The position numbers and the translations under genes are program-made. 64,000 nucleotides of DNA from assembly GCA_046260155.1 (NCBI GenBank), contig JBJYXV010000048.1:62001-126000 (forward strand), given 5' to 3'. This stretch comes from PFL25 sp046260155. Lineage in GTDB: Bacteria > Chloroflexota > Anaerolineae > Anaerolineales > UBA4823. Below, in pieces: positions 35,459-43,451 of the stretch (positions within the stretch are counted from its first letter, which is position 1; every line of letters begins with the position of its first letter). The notes beneath the pieces were generated by a model that saw only the letters and a list, made by a program, of their open reading frames with translations, did no database searches and was not told the DNA's origin.

Positions 35459-36481
35459 TCAAGAAACGATAAATCTCGCATTCCGGTAACGCTGATCCTG
35501 GGGATTCTCAATAATTCCAATTCGTAAAGCTTGCAGAATTTCCCGCACCCCATCCTCGATGGTCTTCGTGGTTTCAAATCCCAGTTGCTCCTGTATTTTT
35601 TTATAGGATATGTGAAAATCACGCATGTCTCCGCCAAAAGTCAGGTCTTTATAAATTACATTGGTTTCCGGCAGGCGCTTGAGAATTACCTGAACGATCT
35701 GATCCTTGGATAAATTTCCGGCCTCAGAGCCAAGATTGAAGACCTGGTTGCGCAGTAAAGTCTCTTCGCCCTGGATTCCCAGGACCAAGCCCCTGACTGC
35801 ATCATTCACATGCATGAAGGATCGCGAATAACCTCGCTGGTAGATTAACAGCTCGCGATTACGATATGCCTCCCAAACAAATTGATTGACAATTAAGTCA
35901 AACCGGGGACGTGGCGATAAACCATAGAGGTGAGCCATGCGGAAAATAATCGGTATGCAGGAAGATGCGGTTTGGGCTGATAAGAACTTCTCGACGCCCA
36001 CCACAGTCTCTGCATACAGGGACTGCGGGTTTAAGGCTGAATCCTCCCCCGCAGGTTGATCATCCCGGGAAGCACCATAGGTGCTGTATGTCGAAGCATA
36101 AATAAAACGCTCCACACCCATATCCTGGGCTTGATCATAAACATACTGGGTAGCTTCAACATTATATTTCCAGGCAACCTGCCTTCCCACTGCCTGGCAG
36201 GCAGGAAAACCAACGATTCCAGCCAGATGTACGATCGCCCTTGGAACTGGTATTTGATTATTCACCACGCTGCGAATAGATCTTGATTCGCACACATTGG
36301 CTTTGATAAAACGAAAATCGGGATGAGGCATATATCCCAGGAGGGATTCACCTCCATACAAAAGGTCATCCACCACCGTGACTGAGTATCCCAAGCGGAG
36401 CAGGTGTCCGCATAACAAGGAACCCAGATATCCAGCTCCTCCGGTGATTAAGATGTGGTTTTCCTTACCTATCTGCTCCAT
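35459..36481 (-). CDS. NAD-dependent epimerase/dehydratase family protein, YxxxK lysine missing
   Basis: A 340-residue extended SDR. ITGGAGYLG (12-20) and VVDDLLYGG bind the cofactor, and YASTYSTYGAS (128-138) supplies the Ser/Thr. The active-site Tyr156 lies in LYAETVVGVEK, so the position of the catalytic lysine is Val160 (codon GTG). Overall order is otherwise normal, so it may bind a sugar nucleotide without full turnover or use another base. Its start codon abuts the stop of the regulator gene. Confidence 0.8.
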   Translation of the reverse strand: MEQIGKENHILITGGAGYLGSLLCGHLLRLGYSVTVVDDLLYGGESLLGYMPHPDFRFIKANVCESRSIRSVVNNQIPVPRAIVHLAGIVGFPACQAVGRQVAWKYNVEATQYVYDQAQDMGVERFIYASTYSTYGASRDDQPAGEDSALNPQSLYAETVVGVEKFLSAQTASSCIPIIFRMAHLYGLSPRPRFDLIVNQFVWEAYRNRELLIYQRGYSRSFMHVNDAVRGLVLGIQGEETLLRNQVFNLGSEAGNLSKDQIVQVILKRLPETNVIYKDLTFGGDMRDFHISYKKIQEQLGFETTKTIEDGVREILQALRIGIIENPQDQRYRNARFIVS

Positions 36482-37048
36482 TTACGATTCCCGTCTTACC
36501 GAGATTTTCTCCGGGTTTAATTTCGTCTCAAGATGTAAATTCACTTTCAGGTCGTTCAATTCAAGCCATGGCACGTTATCCGAGTCGGTGATGGTTAATC
36601 CCTGCTCAATACACGTTAACCTGCATATGTCAGCAATATCGCCATCACCGACAATTCGGACGCTATCGAACCCGGCCATTTTGATGTTCTTGACAGCTTC
36701 GAGGACTCTACCACGAATTAATCGATATAACTGCATAGACTGTTCTATATAATTAACTGTCAACCGTGCCCGGAATGCAATCCCTTCCGGCGTAATAATA
36801 TAGCGAAGTTTTCGTCTTTGAGCCCGCTTCACTTTCACATAACCTTTTGCCACCAGGCGTTTAATATGCCAGTTTACAGTACCTACAGCAACGCCTAGAT
36901 GGGCTGCAAGGTTCGCCTGGGTAATATCAGGGTCATACTCGATTTTCTCGAGCAGTACCATCTCTCGGTTTGGATCGGGTGAGGTTTCCATAAACAATCC
37001 CAAAAAATAGTTCCAAAATTCAGCTGCTGAATTATAATGCTTGTCCAT
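36482..37048 (-). CDS. Winged helix-turn-helix regulator (EPS-associated MarR-like)
   Basis: A protein of up to 188 residues. Residues 32-93 form a winged helix (ITQANLAAHLGVAVGTVNWH as helix-turn-helix, then KVKRAQRRKLRYIITPEG as wing), much like MarR-type regulators linked to exopolysaccharide genes. The C-terminal part (about 115-175, VRIVGDGDIADICRLTCIEQG) looks like a nucleotide-type Rossmann segment and may sense a ligand. A strong promoter and a palindrome overlap the first codons, so translation may really start at ATG 36991 (Met20). It sits among GDP-sugar genes and probably controls them. Confidence 0.8.
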   Translation of the reverse strand: MDKHYNSAAEFWNYFLGLFMETSPDPNREMVLLEKIEYDPDITQANLAAHLGVAVGTVNWHIKRLVAKGYVKVKRAQRRKLRYIITPEGIAFRARLTVNYIEQSMQLYRLIRGRVLEAVKNIKMAGFDSVRIVGDGDIADICRLTCIEQGLTITDSDNVPWLELNDLKVNLHLETKLNPEKISVRRES

Positions 37049-37058
37049 TTCTGGTCAA
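37017..37058 (-). promoter_or_regulatory. Promoter with palindromic operator at the regulator gene
   Basis: On the minus strand TTGACC (37058-37053), a 16-bp spacer and TATAAT (37036-37031) make a near-consensus sigma-70 promoter. A perfect palindrome AATTCAGC-T-GCTGAATT (37017-37033, plus-strand reading) overlaps the last three bases of the -10 and covers the expected start site. A repressor bound there would block transcription, which suggests autoregulation by the adjacent winged-helix protein. Confidence 0.7.
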
Positions 37059-37092
37059 GAGCTGTTTTTAATTCAAAGGAGGTGAAAAGTAA

Positions 37093-38061
37093 CTAATCGA
37101 TCTCCAGTGACAGGCGTTTTAAATCAGCATCAACCATCAAACTAACCAGTTCTTTGAATTTCATTTTCGGCTGCCACTGCAGCTCGCTAGCTGCTTTTGC
37201 GGGGTCAGCAACAAGCGAATCAACTTCTGCGGGCCGGTAAAAGCGCGGATCCTGGAGCACAAAATCCTCGTAGTTCAGACCGACATGATCGAAAGCAAGC
37301 TCGCATAACTCGCGCACGGAGTGAGTTCTACCAGTTCCGATCACAAAATCCTCCGGTTCTCCTCGCTGAAGCATCATCCACATCGCCTCAACATAGTCAC
37401 CCGTATAGCCCCAATCGCGACGCGAATCAAGATTTCCCAGACGCAATTCCTGCGTCAAACCCAGCTTGATCCTGGCTACACCGTAACTGATCTTACGGGT
37501 CACAAACTCCAGGCCTCTCCTTGGGCTTTCATGATTGAACAGGATTCCCGATACCGCAAATAAATCATAGGATTCGCGATAATTTACCGTGATCCAATGA
37601 GCATATACCTTGGCAACGCCATAAGGACTGCGAGGGTAGAAGGGTGTAGTTTCCTTCTGAGGTACCTCCCTTACTTTTCCAAACATTTCGCTTGAAGAAG
37701 CCTGGTAGAAACGCGTTTCGGGATTTACCAATCGGATGGCTTCCAGCATCCGGGTTACTCCTAATGCGGTTACCTCACCTGTCAATACGGGTTGATTCCA
37801 GGAAGTTGGAACGAAGGATTGTGCAGCCAGGTTGTATACTTCATCGGGCTGGTAGCGTTCAATTAAATCAACCAGGGAACTCTGGTCGTGCAAATCACCC
37901 TGGATGATTGTGATGCTGTCCTGAATATGCTGGATGCGCTGAAATGTAACAGTACTCGATCTGCGAACCATCCCGATGACATCGTATCCCTGAGCTAACA
38001 AGAACTCAGCCAGATAGGATCCATCTTGACCAGTCACCCCGGTGATAAGCGCAACAGGCAT
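37093..38061 (-). CDS. gmd: GDP-mannose 4,6-dehydratase
   Basis: A 322-residue extended SDR that converts GDP-mannose to GDP-4-keto-6-deoxymannose. ITGVTGQDGSYLAEFLL (6-22) holds GxxGxxG; ASSSEMFG (121-128) and Tyr147/Lys151 in SPYGVAK complete the active site, and NHESPRRGLEFVTRK is a GMD signature. ATG 38061 is the start because GGAGG sits six bases before it, overlapping a TTG at 38067. The product feeds Fcl or another deoxysugar enzyme. A promoter and palindrome precede it. Confidence 0.94.
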   Translation of the reverse strand: MPVALITGVTGQDGSYLAEFLLAQGYDVIGMVRRSSTVTFQRIQHIQDSITIIQGDLHDQSSLVDLIERYQPDEVYNLAAQSFVPTSWNQPVLTGEVTALGVTRMLEAIRLVNPETRFYQASSSEMFGKVREVPQKETTPFYPRSPYGVAKVYAHWITVNYRESYDLFAVSGILFNHESPRRGLEFVTRKISYGVARIKLGLTQELRLGNLDSRRDWGYTGDYVEAMWMMLQRGEPEDFVIGTGRTHSVRELCELAFDHVGLNYEDFVLQDPRFYRPAEVDSLVADPAKAASELQWQPKMKFKELVSLMVDADLKRLSLEID

Positions 38062-38067
38062 CTGCAA

Positions 38068-38072
38068 CCTCC
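38068..38072 (-). promoter_or_regulatory. Ribosome binding site deciding the gmd start
   Basis: GGAGG on the minus strand is six bases before ATG 38061. It directly abuts the alternative TTG at 38067, which therefore cannot be used with it. Confidence 0.7.
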
Positions 38073-38081
38073 GATTTCTAA

Positions 38082-38101
38082 AATTCAGCCGTTGAATTAT
38101 A
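38082..38101 (-). promoter_or_regulatory. gmd promoter -10 with palindromic operator
   Basis: TATAAT (38101-38096, minus strand) is preceded by a weak TTCGCT at 17 bp. The palindrome AATTCAGC-C-GTTGAATT (38082-38098, plus-strand reading; one mismatch) overlaps the -10 by three bases exactly as at the regulator gene. The 20 bases match the other site at all but two. Confidence 0.65.
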
Positions 38102-38194
38102 ACCTGTTATTGTAATTTAGCGAACCACCAATTTGGACAAATTTCCTGGAGAGAAGGATCAATGGATTCGAGAGCTTCCCATGTCAATGCTTGG

Positions 38195-39808
38195 TCAATC
38201 CAATCTTCTTCTGCGCCTCCCCCACCAAAAAAGCCCGAGGGACAGGAGTATCACCGTGAAAAATCCGCATGCAAGCGTCACAAAGACATTATCAATCGGC
38301 CAATAAATCAGATCACTGCGCTGCAAGTACCAAGGAATAAACCAGAGTAAAATGATCACTAAACCATAGATCACCCGTTTCAACCAGGGATTTTTACTCC
38401 TTCTCTGGACATACCAAACCCATGCTGCCAACACAGCTTGGAGACTGATAAAAACAACTCGATAACGTGGATTATCCCAGAGGTCTCCACCACTTCTCAG
38501 TGCAGCGATCAGGATGCCCATCCAAACAGCTGCTACCAATCCCATTGCCAACCTTCTCTTTTCTTTCGGGTTCCATAATACAATCGGAGCGACAATCAAG
38601 AAAGGCAACAGCAATGTCCAGCTCAGTGCGCGCCATATAGCGATACCTTTCCAGATCAGGTAGCCTTGATCCAACAGAGCTCCCGGGAGAAATGGCTGCA
38701 GGATACCATAACCAAGTAGGATGGGGGTATTTACCCAATCCGGAGTCGTGTTGAATATCCTGCGGATTAAAGGTGAAGAACGCTTTACAAAGTATGCCTG
38801 CCAACGCGCTGCCTCACGAAACCACCAGTTCACCAAAGCAAGCGGATTGGTGATTCCATCTGGTGCAATTCGTTTCCACGCTAACCATATCCCGATTACA
38901 GCAACAATCGCAACTCCCCCCAACACAAGCCAAAATCGAGGCTGCCGGAATACCCTCCAGCCATCCATTGAAATCGCCAGAATCACGAACATCGCCAGGA
39001 AGACGCCAGCAATGGGTGGAGAAAATGGAAGAATCAATATAAGAGATACCAGGATCCAAATCAGGCTGATGGATGATCGTTCCTGGAAATACCGCACCAG
39101 GCCATAAAGGCCAGCTGCGATTAATGTCATCAGGAAGGCTTCCCTCATCTGTGAGCTGCCGAGAATGATTGAATCAGGAAAAATGGCCACTATCCATGCT
39201 GATAAGTAAGCAATTTTTTCATTCAACAAACGCCTGGCAAATGCCCAGGTGAACAAGATCGCCAAGGATGATAAGGTTGCAGTCAGGACGACTACCTGTA
39301 AAGGCTGGTGGAAGGTACCTCCAAAATAGCGGTAGACCATTGAACTGAGAAATAACATACCACCATACTGATCCGCCTGGCGAAACTCTCCAAATGCAGT
39401 GATGAGCGGGTCATTCGTTTGGGCCAATTCCCAGGCGGCCGAATCCCTCACAAACGCATCTGCCATGATATATCCCGCCTGTTCAACGGGCGAGCCATAT
39501 CCCCAGACGGGGAGACCAGAATACCAAAGCACCCCGACCAACAAACGCAGGCTGGCTGCTCCTATTACCAGCCATCCCAACCATCTAGGTGGCTGCAATT
39601 CCGGGTCCGCTTTTACCAGCAACCAGCTTCCAAACAGGATCATTCCCGTTAACAACAAAAGAACCAAGAAAGAAACCATGCTCTGGACGTTGGTAAACTG
39701 GCTCGAGACCCACGCCAGGAAAAAAGAAATCCCCAATAATAAGAAGCCCACCAATAGGAGCTGCCAATAAGCGCGCGGTTTACCTGAGATCTTAGTTTTA
39801 TTGCTCAT
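38195..39808 (-). CDS. Polytopic membrane protein, GT-C-like
   Basis: A 537-residue integral membrane protein with about twelve hydrophobic segments. A loop after the third helix (near 95-145, with DAFVRDSAAWELA) contains acidic residues as in GT-C glycosyltransferases, and the architecture of long periplasmic first loop plus many helices agrees. No specific family is recognised. It follows the GT4 gene with an 11-bp overlap and precedes the gmd promoter region. Confidence 0.62.
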   Translation of the reverse strand: MSNKTKISGKPRAYWQLLLVGFLLLGISFFLAWVSSQFTNVQSMVSFLVLLLLTGMILFGSWLLVKADPELQPPRWLGWLVIGAASLRLLVGVLWYSGLPVWGYGSPVEQAGYIMADAFVRDSAAWELAQTNDPLITAFGEFRQADQYGGMLFLSSMVYRYFGGTFHQPLQVVVLTATLSSLAILFTWAFARRLLNEKIAYLSAWIVAIFPDSIILGSSQMREAFLMTLIAAGLYGLVRYFQERSSISLIWILVSLILILPFSPPIAGVFLAMFVILAISMDGWRVFRQPRFWLVLGGVAIVAVIGIWLAWKRIAPDGITNPLALVNWWFREAARWQAYFVKRSSPLIRRIFNTTPDWVNTPILLGYGILQPFLPGALLDQGYLIWKGIAIWRALSWTLLLPFLIVAPIVLWNPKEKRRLAMGLVAAVWMGILIAALRSGGDLWDNPRYRVVFISLQAVLAAWVWYVQRRSKNPWLKRVIYGLVIILLWFIPWYLQRSDLIYWPIDNVFVTLACGFFTVILLSLGLFWWGRRRRRLD

Positions 39809-41036
39809 TAGATTCCATCAGGTGATTTTTGGCGTTTGATAATCGTCCAGCAGGTTCAATACCGTTCAAGATTTGTTCAGCGCGACCTTCCCAGGTATAT
39901 TGCCTGGCAGTTTCTCTGGCTTTTTCGGCCATTTCATTGCGCAGTTCCGGATTATTTCTCAAAGTTTCAACTGCAGTCACCCACTGCTGTGGGTCATCTG
40001 GTGGTAGGAGTATAGCAGTTTCAGGTGAGAGTATTTCCTGTAGTACTGGCAGGTTGCTTGAGCAAATAGCCCGTCCGCATGCCAGGTATTCGAACAATTT
40101 CATTGGGCTCAGGTAACGCCCAATATCACCTCCTGATGAACCTGATACTCGTGATTGGTAAGGCATTAACAGCACATCACAAGCAGCCTGGTAATGAGGT
40201 AGTTCCGCATTTGGAACGAAACCAGAGATAATCACATTATCCAGCGTGCGATCACGGACCTGCTCCTGAAGATTGCGAACCTCGCCTGGTTCGCCTCCGA
40301 CGATCAGGAAATTACAATCCGGGAGATGCGCAGCAATTTCCAATATCACCGATATACCCCGTCCCGGGTAAAGATGACCTGTATAGCCAACTGTAAATAA
40401 TTCGGGGGAAAATTGCGATCCGATCTCCGAACCTTGTTCCAGTAATGCGGTTTTGATCAATTTCCGGCATGTTTCTGGAGAAGGCAAATGGTCAAACCGC
40501 TGTAAGTCGACTCCATCTGGAAGCACTCTCATGATTTGAGAGCCGCGTGGGAATTGGAAATCTGTTCGCAAATCACCCGCAAGTGATTCGGAAATCACAA
40601 TTAATCGTCGGTCTCCACTCCCGCGCAGAAATACGCTCAATAAAAAGGGTCCTATCGCTCCTTGCGGTCGATCGTGGACTTCAAAAATGACTGCCAACCC
40701 CTGGTAAGCAGCCAAGGCTGCTGCCTGGGGAAGCCTGGTGTAAATTACATCTGCGCCCCAATTACTTGCCCAACGTACGGAGCTCCAGGCATAATCATAT
40801 TTCCGCAACTCCTTCCTTGCTGGTAGCCAGGTAATTGGGAATCGAGTCGATAATCCATAATGGCGTGCTAGCGTCTCCCAGGTACGATCTTCTTCTACTG
40901 AAGGCCCAAGCTCACCAGGAATGATTAAGTATATTTGATGACCAAGCCTTGCGATTGCCTGGCTCATTTTCATCACCTGAAGAGTGTTCGCTTTTCTTGA
41001 TGGAATGCGCGTTGGGGCAATGACAGCAACTTTCAT
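39798..41036 (-). CDS. Family 4 glycosyltransferase
   Basis: A 412-residue GT-B protein. VAVIAPTRIPSRKANTLQVMKM opens the N-terminal domain, FTVGYTGHLYPGRGISVILEIAA begins the donor-binding domain, and MKLFEYLACGRAICSSNLPVLQEIL carries the E-x7-E region. The start codon forms an ATGA overlap with the flippase stop. It probably works on the cytosolic face before flipping. Confidence 0.87.
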   Translation of the reverse strand: MKVAVIAPTRIPSRKANTLQVMKMSQAIARLGHQIYLIIPGELGPSVEEDRTWETLARHYGLSTRFPITWLPARKELRKYDYAWSSVRWASNWGADVIYTRLPQAAALAAYQGLAVIFEVHDRPQGAIGPFLLSVFLRGSGDRRLIVISESLAGDLRTDFQFPRGSQIMRVLPDGVDLQRFDHLPSPETCRKLIKTALLEQGSEIGSQFSPELFTVGYTGHLYPGRGISVILEIAAHLPDCNFLIVGGEPGEVRNLQEQVRDRTLDNVIISGFVPNAELPHYQAACDVLLMPYQSRVSGSSGGDIGRYLSPMKLFEYLACGRAICSSNLPVLQEILSPETAILLPPDDPQQWVTAVETLRNNPELRNEMAEKARETARQYTWEGRAEQILNGIEPAGRLSNAKNHLMESNEQ

Positions 41037-42391
41037 AGCATCTCGCTTGCCCGAATTTTCAATTCTGCGAAAGTTTTCCGGACGTTAAAGGTTACCGAAA
41101 ATAAATAAAATCCCGAAAGCAGGGCAGCACTTCCTAAATAACCATAAACTGGAACAATGGTAAAGATTCCTACCAGCTTCAGCACGGCTGCGATGGAATT
41201 TACCTTTGCAGGATAATCCGCAAGACCCAGGGAAAGGAGAGAGATTCTATTCCAATAATAGGTATTGGCGAAAAGGAGTCCAACCATCAGAATCAGCAAT
41301 GCGGGATAGGATGGCAGAAACTCGGGTGTGTAGAAAAACGCGATCAACGGTTTTCCGAAAATCAACAAGAACAGCCCAGCAAGCGCGGAATAGGTAAATG
41401 CCATGATTGAACCCCGCCTCAGTACATGGCGCACATTTCCCCAATTTCTGGCGGCAACCTCTTTGGATAATTCTGGATAGGTTGCCTGGGGTAGTGGACT
41501 GACAGGCAGTTGGATTAAATTAGCCAGGCTCAATGCTAATTTATAATACCCGGCACCTGTTGGACCAGTCAGCGCTGACACCCAGAGCAATTCTCCATCC
41601 TTGTTGACCAAGTTGATCGTTGCGCTGACATTTGTACTGAAGGCGAACCTGAGCAATTCTTTTGAGCGGTCCCTTAACAAGGTTACCGGGGCTCTCCACC
41701 AATTCAATCCCCAATGCTGGGTAGCAATTACCAGTGCTGCCACCGCCAAGGCGATCGCACCAGCCATTTTCCCCGCCATGTAAACCAGTACGATCTCATA
41801 CAATCCACCCTGGTTTAAATAAACCAGCCCAACCAGGCCAAGCGTTAAGATACTTTGTCCGATGGTAGTGCCAGCAATGATTTTATAGTGGTCAAATATC
41901 TGGAGCAAGCCTGTGGAGCTTTCCACCATGAAATTTGCCAAAACGATCAGGCCGTACAGGATGAACCAGTTCGTCGAATTGATATCTTTAGCAAAATATT
42001 GAGCACCGAGTGGAGCCAGGAGCCAAATTAATGCGAATGCAAAAAAAGAAGTGATTGTTTCTAGTATACTTGCGGTTTTAAATACAGCAGCTGCTTGCGT
42101 ATCATCTCCCTCAACACTGTATTGACCCACGTACTTTATGACCAATTCGCTCATCCGAAAGGACGCAAATTTATTTACCACGCTGGTGAACATCGTGATC
42201 GTACCCAGAATTCCAAAATCGGCGACTCCGAGTAGACGGGTCACGAAAATACTCTGCACCATACTTAAGGCTGCGGAGACACCAGCCGCGCTGAATAAAT
42301 AGCCAGAATTTTTCACCACTCGCTGGATCAACTCATCACCAAACAGGCGATTGAACAATCCGCCAAGATTGTTGGTCGGCGTTTCTGGCAT
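41033..42391 (-). CDS. Wzx-type flippase (MATE/MOP superfamily)
   Basis: A 452-residue membrane protein with about twelve to fourteen helices. The start NSGYLFSAAGVSAALSMVQSIFVTRLLGVADFGILG is typical of O-antigen and teichuronate flippases. It would move an undecaprenyl-linked oligosaccharide across the membrane. It is a second export route besides Wzm/Wzt; no Wzy polymerase is clearly recognised, though one of the polytopic proteins could serve. Confidence 0.88.
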   Translation of the reverse strand: MPETPTNNLGGLFNRLFGDELIQRVVKNSGYLFSAAGVSAALSMVQSIFVTRLLGVADFGILGTITMFTSVVNKFASFRMSELVIKYVGQYSVEGDDTQAAAVFKTASILETITSFFAFALIWLLAPLGAQYFAKDINSTNWFILYGLIVLANFMVESSTGLLQIFDHYKIIAGTTIGQSILTLGLVGLVYLNQGGLYEIVLVYMAGKMAGAIALAVAALVIATQHWGLNWWRAPVTLLRDRSKELLRFAFSTNVSATINLVNKDGELLWVSALTGPTGAGYYKLALSLANLIQLPVSPLPQATYPELSKEVAARNWGNVRHVLRRGSIMAFTYSALAGLFLLIFGKPLIAFFYTPEFLPSYPALLILMVGLLFANTYYWNRISLLSLGLADYPAKVNSIAAVLKLVGIFTIVPVYGYLGSAALLSGFYLFSVTFNVRKTFAELKIRASEML

Positions 42392-42417
42392 TAGAGCTTT
42401 CCGTATATTCCCTTATA

Positions 42418-43413
42418 CTATTCAGTGCGAATTTTACTCGCCCAAGACCGCTCTTTACGGTACCATTGGATTAATCTTGAAACCCCCGCATCAAGCGAAA
42501 CTTCGGGCTGCCATCCAAGCAGCTCCTGTGCTTTCTTTACACTCGCCCAATTCGCTTTCATGTCCGCAGGATGGGCAGGACGATAATTAATCTCTGCCTT
42601 GTGGCCAATTTTCTCTTCGAATAAGGTGATTAATTCATTGATCTTTATGGTTTCATGCCCGCCAAGATTAATCACCTGAAAGCCCAATGGTTTCAAACCC
42701 AGGATGGTACCGCGGGCAATATCGTCCACATAGGTGAAACCGCGGGACTGCTCCCCATCACCATTTACCTGCAGCACCTTCCCCTCATGGATCCATTGAG
42801 CAAATCGAAACATCACCATGTCCGGTCGTGCAGCAGGCCCATAAACCGTAAAGTACCGGAAAATGGTCACATCAATATCGTACAGGTAATGGTAAGCATG
42901 GGCCAGGACCTCGGCTCCTTTCTTGCTGGCCGCATAGGGTTGAAGGGGTTCATCGCTCGAAGCATCTTCACCGGTTGGCAGTGGGGCTTCGGAGCCATAA
43001 ATACTGGAAGTTGATGCGAGAATAAATTTGTTGATGCCATACCGGCGACAAATTTCCAGCAGGTTTAACGTACCGGTGATATTTGTATCCACGTAAACCC
43101 AGGGATTCTCAACCGACTGCCGTACTCCTGCCCGTGCAGCAAGATTGATCACCGCCTCGAATTTTCGCTGGCTATCTTGCTGATATTCTTCCTGGAGTAA
43201 ATTTTCCAACGACTCGAGATTCGAAATATCTATCCGGGCAAACTTAAATCTCTCCCTCTCCATCAACAACTTGAGGCGATATTCCTTCATGCGTACATCG
43301 TAGGCATCATTCATATTATCAATGCCTACAACCCAATGACCATCATCGAGTAATAGTTCTGCAACCCGAGATGCAATAAAACCTGCGACGCCTGTTAGAA
43401 GATAATGAGCCAT
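42418..43413 (-). CDS. UDP-glucuronate (or UDP-HexNAcA) 4-epimerase
   Basis: A 331-residue extended SDR. LTGVAGFIASRVAELLL (6-22), VVGIDNMNDAYDVRMKEYRL (28-47) and Tyr160/Lys164 in YAASKK are characteristic of UDP-glucuronate 4-epimerases. It inverts C4 of a UDP-uronate, giving a galacto-configured sugar acid. It follows the dehydrogenase that would make its substrate by 38 bp. Confidence 0.88.
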   Translation of the reverse strand: MAHYLLTGVAGFIASRVAELLLDDGHWVVGIDNMNDAYDVRMKEYRLKLLMERERFKFARIDISNLESLENLLQEEYQQDSQRKFEAVINLAARAGVRQSVENPWVYVDTNITGTLNLLEICRRYGINKFILASTSSIYGSEAPLPTGEDASSDEPLQPYAASKKGAEVLAHAYHYLYDIDVTIFRYFTVYGPAARPDMVMFRFAQWIHEGKVLQVNGDGEQSRGFTYVDDIARGTILGLKPLGFQVINLGGHETIKINELITLFEEKIGHKAEINYRPAHPADMKANWASVKKAQELLGWQPEVSLDAGVSRLIQWYRKERSWASKIRTE

Positions 43414-43451
43414 GATGTTCCTTGTTCCTTTGTACTCCGACCGTTTTCCGG

